64,000 bases of DNA from Ficedula albicollis (lineage: Eukaryota > Chordata > Aves > Passeriformes > Muscicapidae): contig NC_021677.1 in the NCBI RefSeq assembly GCF_000247815.1, positions 46,164,864 through 46,228,863 of the forward strand, read 5' to 3'. The position numbers and the translations under genes were made by a program. This document shows, piece after piece, positions 61,301-64,000 of this stretch (within the stretch, counting starts at the first letter, position 1; each line of letters begins with the position of its first letter). A model generated the notes under the pieces. That model saw nothing but the letters and a program-made list of their open reading frames with translations, did no database searches and was not told where the DNA came from.

Positions 61301-64000
61301 TTAAGGGTCTTTTCCAACCTAAGTGATTTTATGATTCTGCTGCCACTAAGTTTTGTATTCTATTTTCAAGCACTTTAGCAAAGGATAGCTGGCTTCATAT
61401 GAAGAGACACATTGATGATCCATGATTATTTATATGAAAGATGGAATGAAAAGTGATTTCAAAACTATCTGAGAGTACCACGTTAATTATATGTAGAAGT
61501 GGATGAATGAGTACTTTGCTGTTGTCACTAATCCCTCTCATGCTGTTTGTCTTACAGTATGTTTTTCTGAGGTGCCACTCACGGTGCTCTGTGCACATGC
61601 ACAAATAAGCTTGCACACTAAGAATTTTACAGTAGTTTAAAGGTGCTTTTTGTGGAGACAGATGCTTGGGATTTTTTGTGTGTGTGTGTGTGTAGGAATT
61701 AGTGAGAGTTACTTTAGCACAATATATCTAAAAACAATACTATTGTGTGATTGGGTAGTATGTAAATGATTTGCCATTGTTTCTCTATTTAAAGTTCCAC
61801 AGAAACAGACTGTTCCAGTTGCACCAAGAACTCGAATTAGCCCAGAAGAATCACAGTTAGAAGTAATTCATGTGCAAAGCAGACTGCCTGTTCTGAGTTC
61901 TCAGCTTCAAGTAGAAGAGTCAAAGGAGCAGACAGTTGAAGAAATTCAAGGTCATCTGATAATATTATTGAAGAATTTATAATAGGGGATGTCATTTTAC
62001 AGGCTGAGCAGAGAAAAGGAAAGGAACGCATTTAAGTCTGCATCAAAAGTTGCATGCAGAACTGCCCTGAAGACCATGCAGCTTTCTAAAGCATGGCTGT
62101 TAGATAGATACGTGTATCCAAACACACACAGACAGCCTCAGAGGAATTCATCACTAAGCAAGGAATGTTATAGCATTGTGGCATGTCACTGAGGAACAGT
62201 TTTGCATAAGCACTTACATTTGGATAGCTTCTCTTTTCCCCATCCTTTGCATATTTTCCTTAGTATCTTGTAGGAGTAATTCTGTCAGGAAGCTTAAGTG
62301 ATAGTGAAGATACTAGAGTATTTAGCACACTTTTCCAGCATATGAAGTACTGCAAGATTCTTTCCAACACATGGTTTCCACACAAATGTTTTTAGTGTTT
62401 TATTTTTCAGTTTAAATATAAGAATACTCTTATTTGCTCTTACAGGACAGCTGATATCAGGCTAACTGTGTCAGCTTTGGTTTTTACATCTGTTTTGAAT
62501 CTCCTAAAGGACATAACATTTAATGGCAGTAAAAGTGCCTTTTCAGCATGGTTTTGTTACAGAGGATGGGGGATTGTCTTTGTTAGTCACAAGGAATCAT
62601 AGAAGTAAGGCAGGGGAAAAAATATTTCTATAGCAAGTACTGAGTTTATACTTGCTAAGTGTGTAGATATTTAGATAATGAATAAAATTTGGTTTTGAGT
62701 AATATTTTTGTTATGCCATCCCATGGCCATTGTTAAGGAATGGTAAACATTCATTATTTTAAAAAAGATTTTTGCAGTTGCTTATTCCTCATATAGATGT
62801 ATTTGGAATCTTTCTGCCACCCTAAAGTAGCTTAAATTGTATCTATAAAGTATAGAAAAAGCTAAAAAGCTTCATCAGCCTTTGAATTAATGCACAGAAA
62901 ATAATAATGCTAAATGTTTTCACTCTTCTGCCATTGAAATGGAAATGACAGCTTGCTTAGGAAATCTGCAAAAAGCAAAAATAATTTTTTTAAACCATAT
63001 CTCAAATGTAGAACAGTGCTGCTCTGATTTGCTTCAGTTCTTGTAGGAAGACTATAAAGTAGTCCCATGTTAGTTGCTTTCCTGTGTGTGTGTTCTCTGA
63101 GTGGCCAACTCCTCTACAAATGAGGAGGAAGAACTTGGCCTTCATCAGTTGCTGTGCCCAAAGACCTCATTTGTACTGAGCAGTGATGATGGGAATGAGC
63201 AGTGTCCTACAGTATTTAGATTTTGCCGTGTTACTGAAACAATGAGGAAAAGGCTTGTAATAGTGAGAATGGCTTTTGTTGTTGTTAAAAGCGTGAATGT
63301 TTTTGTTGATTATTTTTTATCAATATAATTAGAGCGTGCTTCAGTTCTCTATAGTTTCATGTTGACATGCTGTAAAATATGTTTCTTGTTGCTGTTTTTT
63401 TAGGAAATGAACAAAAGGAGCTCTCTTGTCGCCTTCAGATTGATCCTATGGTTGAAGATACCTTGCAAGTGACTCAGGGTTAAGTCTTGTGATCTTTTTA
63501 TTTTCAAATCTAATATTACTGTCCAGTGAATGTTAGGATACTCCTTTTCAATTAATTATACTGATTTCTACAATTTCCTAGTTTCTACATCTCTAAGAAA
63601 TGAACACATTACATTAATAGCTGTTCAGAGGATGAGAGATTTTGGGGGGATCCTCTCCAATGCTGTTTCAGCATAATCATTCCACTTAGATTCCTGATCT
63701 GATCTAATATGAGTTATGGCTTCTGTTGGTCCACCTCTGTGGAATTAACAGGGAAGTAAAAATGTTTTCTGAAAACTACTAGGAAGAAATTAAAGTAAGG
63801 TTAGCTTATTGAGCATGTAAATTGATACTAGAAATATACTGTAAGTTAAGAGTACAACTACCACCTTATGTTACTCTTTTCTATGTAATTTTTCTCCCAA
63901 TGCAGATTACTGTGAGCCAGAATCTGTGGTCCACTCAGATACTCGGTCATTTATCCTGAAGAAGCCCAAGCTACCAGAGGACATGGTGCCACAGAACCAG
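49343..64000 (+). CDS. ZC3H14: ZC3H14 (MSUT2/NAB2-like poly(A)-binding protein), partial CDS, exons 2-11
   Basis: Ten plus-strand exons join in phase to 468 codons; the gene enters without its first coding exon and leaves the window inside exon 11. Readable parts: most of the N-terminal PWI-like fold ([14 protein letters not shown] through [17 protein letters not shown]), a Ser-rich linker, an acidic SUMO-like motif region ([20 protein letters not shown]), a basic/acidic nuclear-localisation region ([24 protein letters not shown]) and conserved [17 protein letters not shown]. The tandem CCCH zinc fingers that bind poly(A) are encoded beyond 64000. In mammals and flies the protein limits poly(A) tail length and is nuclear-speckle associated; human loss causes intellectual disability. 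Identification rests on recalled similarity along every exon. Confidence 0.94.
49386..52645 (+). other. ZC3H14 intron after exon 2
   Basis: AT-rich intron. Its only structure of note is the 53-57 bp tandem duplication near 50.1 kb. Confidence 0.6.
50048..50156 (+). repeat. Tandem duplication, unit about 53-57 bp
   Basis: ATGTGAATGTCTGTGGTCTT begins at 50048 and 50101; the second copy has an extra TTTG. Lies in the intron after ZC3H14 exon 2. Confidence 0.88.
52646..52760 (+). CDS. ZC3H14: ZC3H14 exon 3
   Basis: 115 bp, acceptor TTTCTATTAG, donor TG|GTATGT. Encodes [20 protein letters not shown] then [18 protein letters not shown], the heart of the PWI-like N-terminal domain. Read-through into the intron stays open for about 74 codons, which could make a short truncated form if retained. 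Confidence 0.96.
52761..55534 (+). other. ZC3H14 intron after exon 3
   Basis: AT-rich intron. No further exon, RNA gene or named repeat was recognised. Confidence 0.55.
55535..55575 (+). CDS. ZC3H14: ZC3H14 exon 4
   Basis: 41 bp, acceptor TATTTCAG, donor G|GTAAGT. Encodes [14 protein letters not shown] with the first Trp codon split across the junction (TG + G). Confidence 0.95.
55932..56127 (+). CDS. ZC3H14: ZC3H14 exon 5
   Basis: 196 bp, acceptor TCCACAG, donor AA|GTAAGG. Encodes a Ser-rich segment beginning [20 protein letters not shown], then [18 protein letters not shown] and [16 protein letters not shown], aligned by order with the mammalian protein. Confidence 0.94.
56469..56889 (+). 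CDS. ZC3H14: ZC3H14 exon 6
   Basis: 421 bp, acceptor TTTTTATCAG, donor GAG|GTTGGT. Encodes [38 protein letters not shown] and [20 protein letters not shown]; the later third is less conserved. The donor is weak beyond GT, and an in-frame stop follows five codons into the intron, so failure to splice would end the protein here. Confidence 0.92.
56890..58343 (+). other. ZC3H14 intron after exon 6
   Basis: AT-rich intron. Nothing in it matches the rest of the protein. Confidence 0.55.
58344..58504 (+). CDS. ZC3H14: ZC3H14 exon 7
   Basis: 161 bp, acceptor ATGTTGTAG, donor AG|GTACTG. Encodes [20 protein letters not shown], then [20 protein letters not shown] and [13 protein letters not shown]. 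The basic clusters are the likely nuclear localisation signal; the acidic run and [15 protein letters not shown] are strongly conserved. Confidence 0.96.
59581..59681 (+). CDS. ZC3H14: ZC3H14 exon 8
   Basis: 101 bp, acceptor TTTCCTTTAG, donor G|GTAATT. Encodes [20 protein letters not shown] then [14 protein letters not shown], nearly the mammalian sequence as I recall it. Confidence 0.96.
61060..61340 (+). mobile_element. CR1 LINE 3' fragment, plus orientation
   Basis: Carries GTGGCCTCAGGTGGTGCCTG, GAGATTGGATATTACAAAAA, GAACAGGCTGTCCAGAGAAG and TCTTTTCCAACCTAAGTGAT with a terminal ATGATTCTG. Lies in the ZC3H14 intron between exons 8 and 9. Confidence 0.87.
61677..61693 (+). repeat. (TG)n microsatellite
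   Basis: About eight TG units in the ZC3H14 intron between exons 8 and 9. Confidence 0.9.
61795..61950 (+). CDS. ZC3H14: ZC3H14 exon 9
   Basis: 156 bp, acceptor ATTTAAAG, donor G|GTCATC. Encodes [20 protein letters not shown] then a Gln/Ser/Glu-rich stretch to TVEEIQ. The 5' half matches mammals; the rest is divergent, and this region is alternatively spliced in mammals as I recall. Confidence 0.88.
61951..63403 (+). other. ZC3H14 intron after exon 9
   Basis: AT-rich intron without recognisable content. Short open frames here have no family match that I know. Confidence 0.55.
63404..63478 (+). CDS. ZC3H14: ZC3H14 exon 10
   Basis: 75 bp, acceptor TTTTTTAG, donor G|GTTAAG. Encodes [20 protein letters not shown] then QVTQ, matching the conserved SRLQIDPVMAETLQ region. 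Confidence 0.94.
63906..64000 (+). CDS. ZC3H14: ZC3H14 exon 11, cut by the window end
   Basis: Acceptor CAATGCAG, then an open frame to base 64000: [20 protein letters not shown] then [12 protein letters not shown], matching the mammalian [15 protein letters not shown]. The frame is open at the edge, so the exon continues. Confidence 0.95.

Larger units (their letters stand above)
59682..61794 (+). other. ZC3H14 intron after exon 8
   Basis: Holds the CR1 at about 61060-61340 and the TG microsatellite; otherwise nothing recognised. Confidence 0.55.

Overview
This is a vertebrate, almost certainly avian, chromosomal window. Spliced genes with long AT-rich introns, several CR1 LINE 3' ends, and an LTR of a type I recall from songbird genomes point to a bird, probably a passerine. 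I recognise two protein-coding genes from their reconstructed exons: PTPN21 (PTPD1, a FERM-domain non-receptor tyrosine phosphatase) on the minus strand, and the 5' half of ZC3H14 (nuclear poly(A)-binding CCCH zinc-finger protein) on the plus strand. They are divergently arranged, as I recall for the mammalian neighbours. No tRNA, rRNA, CRISPR array or microbial system was seen.

Layout. 1-2750: 3' flank and probable 3'UTR of PTPN21. 2751-39457: PTPN21, read right to left. Eighteen coding exons join in phase without error to give 1185 residues: FERM domain about residues 20-310 (exons between 39156 and 17081), a long Ser/Pro/Tyr-rich linker mostly in one 1466-bp exon (10922-12387), and the C-terminal phosphatase domain (8734 down to 2751) with the [10 protein letters not shown] signature. 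39458-49342: intergenic or first-intron space holding three GC-rich stretches (about 40.27-40.81, 43.06-43.65 and 48.2-49.0 kb), a plausible noncoding first exon of PTPN21 with a strong donor at 43145, and an LTR at about 47.0-48.07 kb. 49343-64000: ZC3H14 exons 2-11, ending inside an exon at the window edge, so the zinc fingers lie outside. ZC3H14 coding exon 1 was not found.

Sequence quality matters here. Three uninterrupted poly-C runs (1003, 242 and 415 bp) look like filled assembly gaps. The first is bracketed by an exact 601-bp direct repeat, the usual sign of two unmerged overlapping contigs. The other two sit inside GC-rich promoter-like DNA, and the third probably hides the missing ZC3H14 exon 1. 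Several short direct duplications (41-302 bp) lie along the window; one repeats the PTPN21 start codon.

The best candidate for something undescribed is a 102-bp in-frame cassette exon (15840-15941) in the PTPN21 intron after the FERM domain. It has consensus splice sites, matching phase (2,2) and a stop-free 34-codon Ser/Pro-rich reading frame. I found no new multi-gene system.
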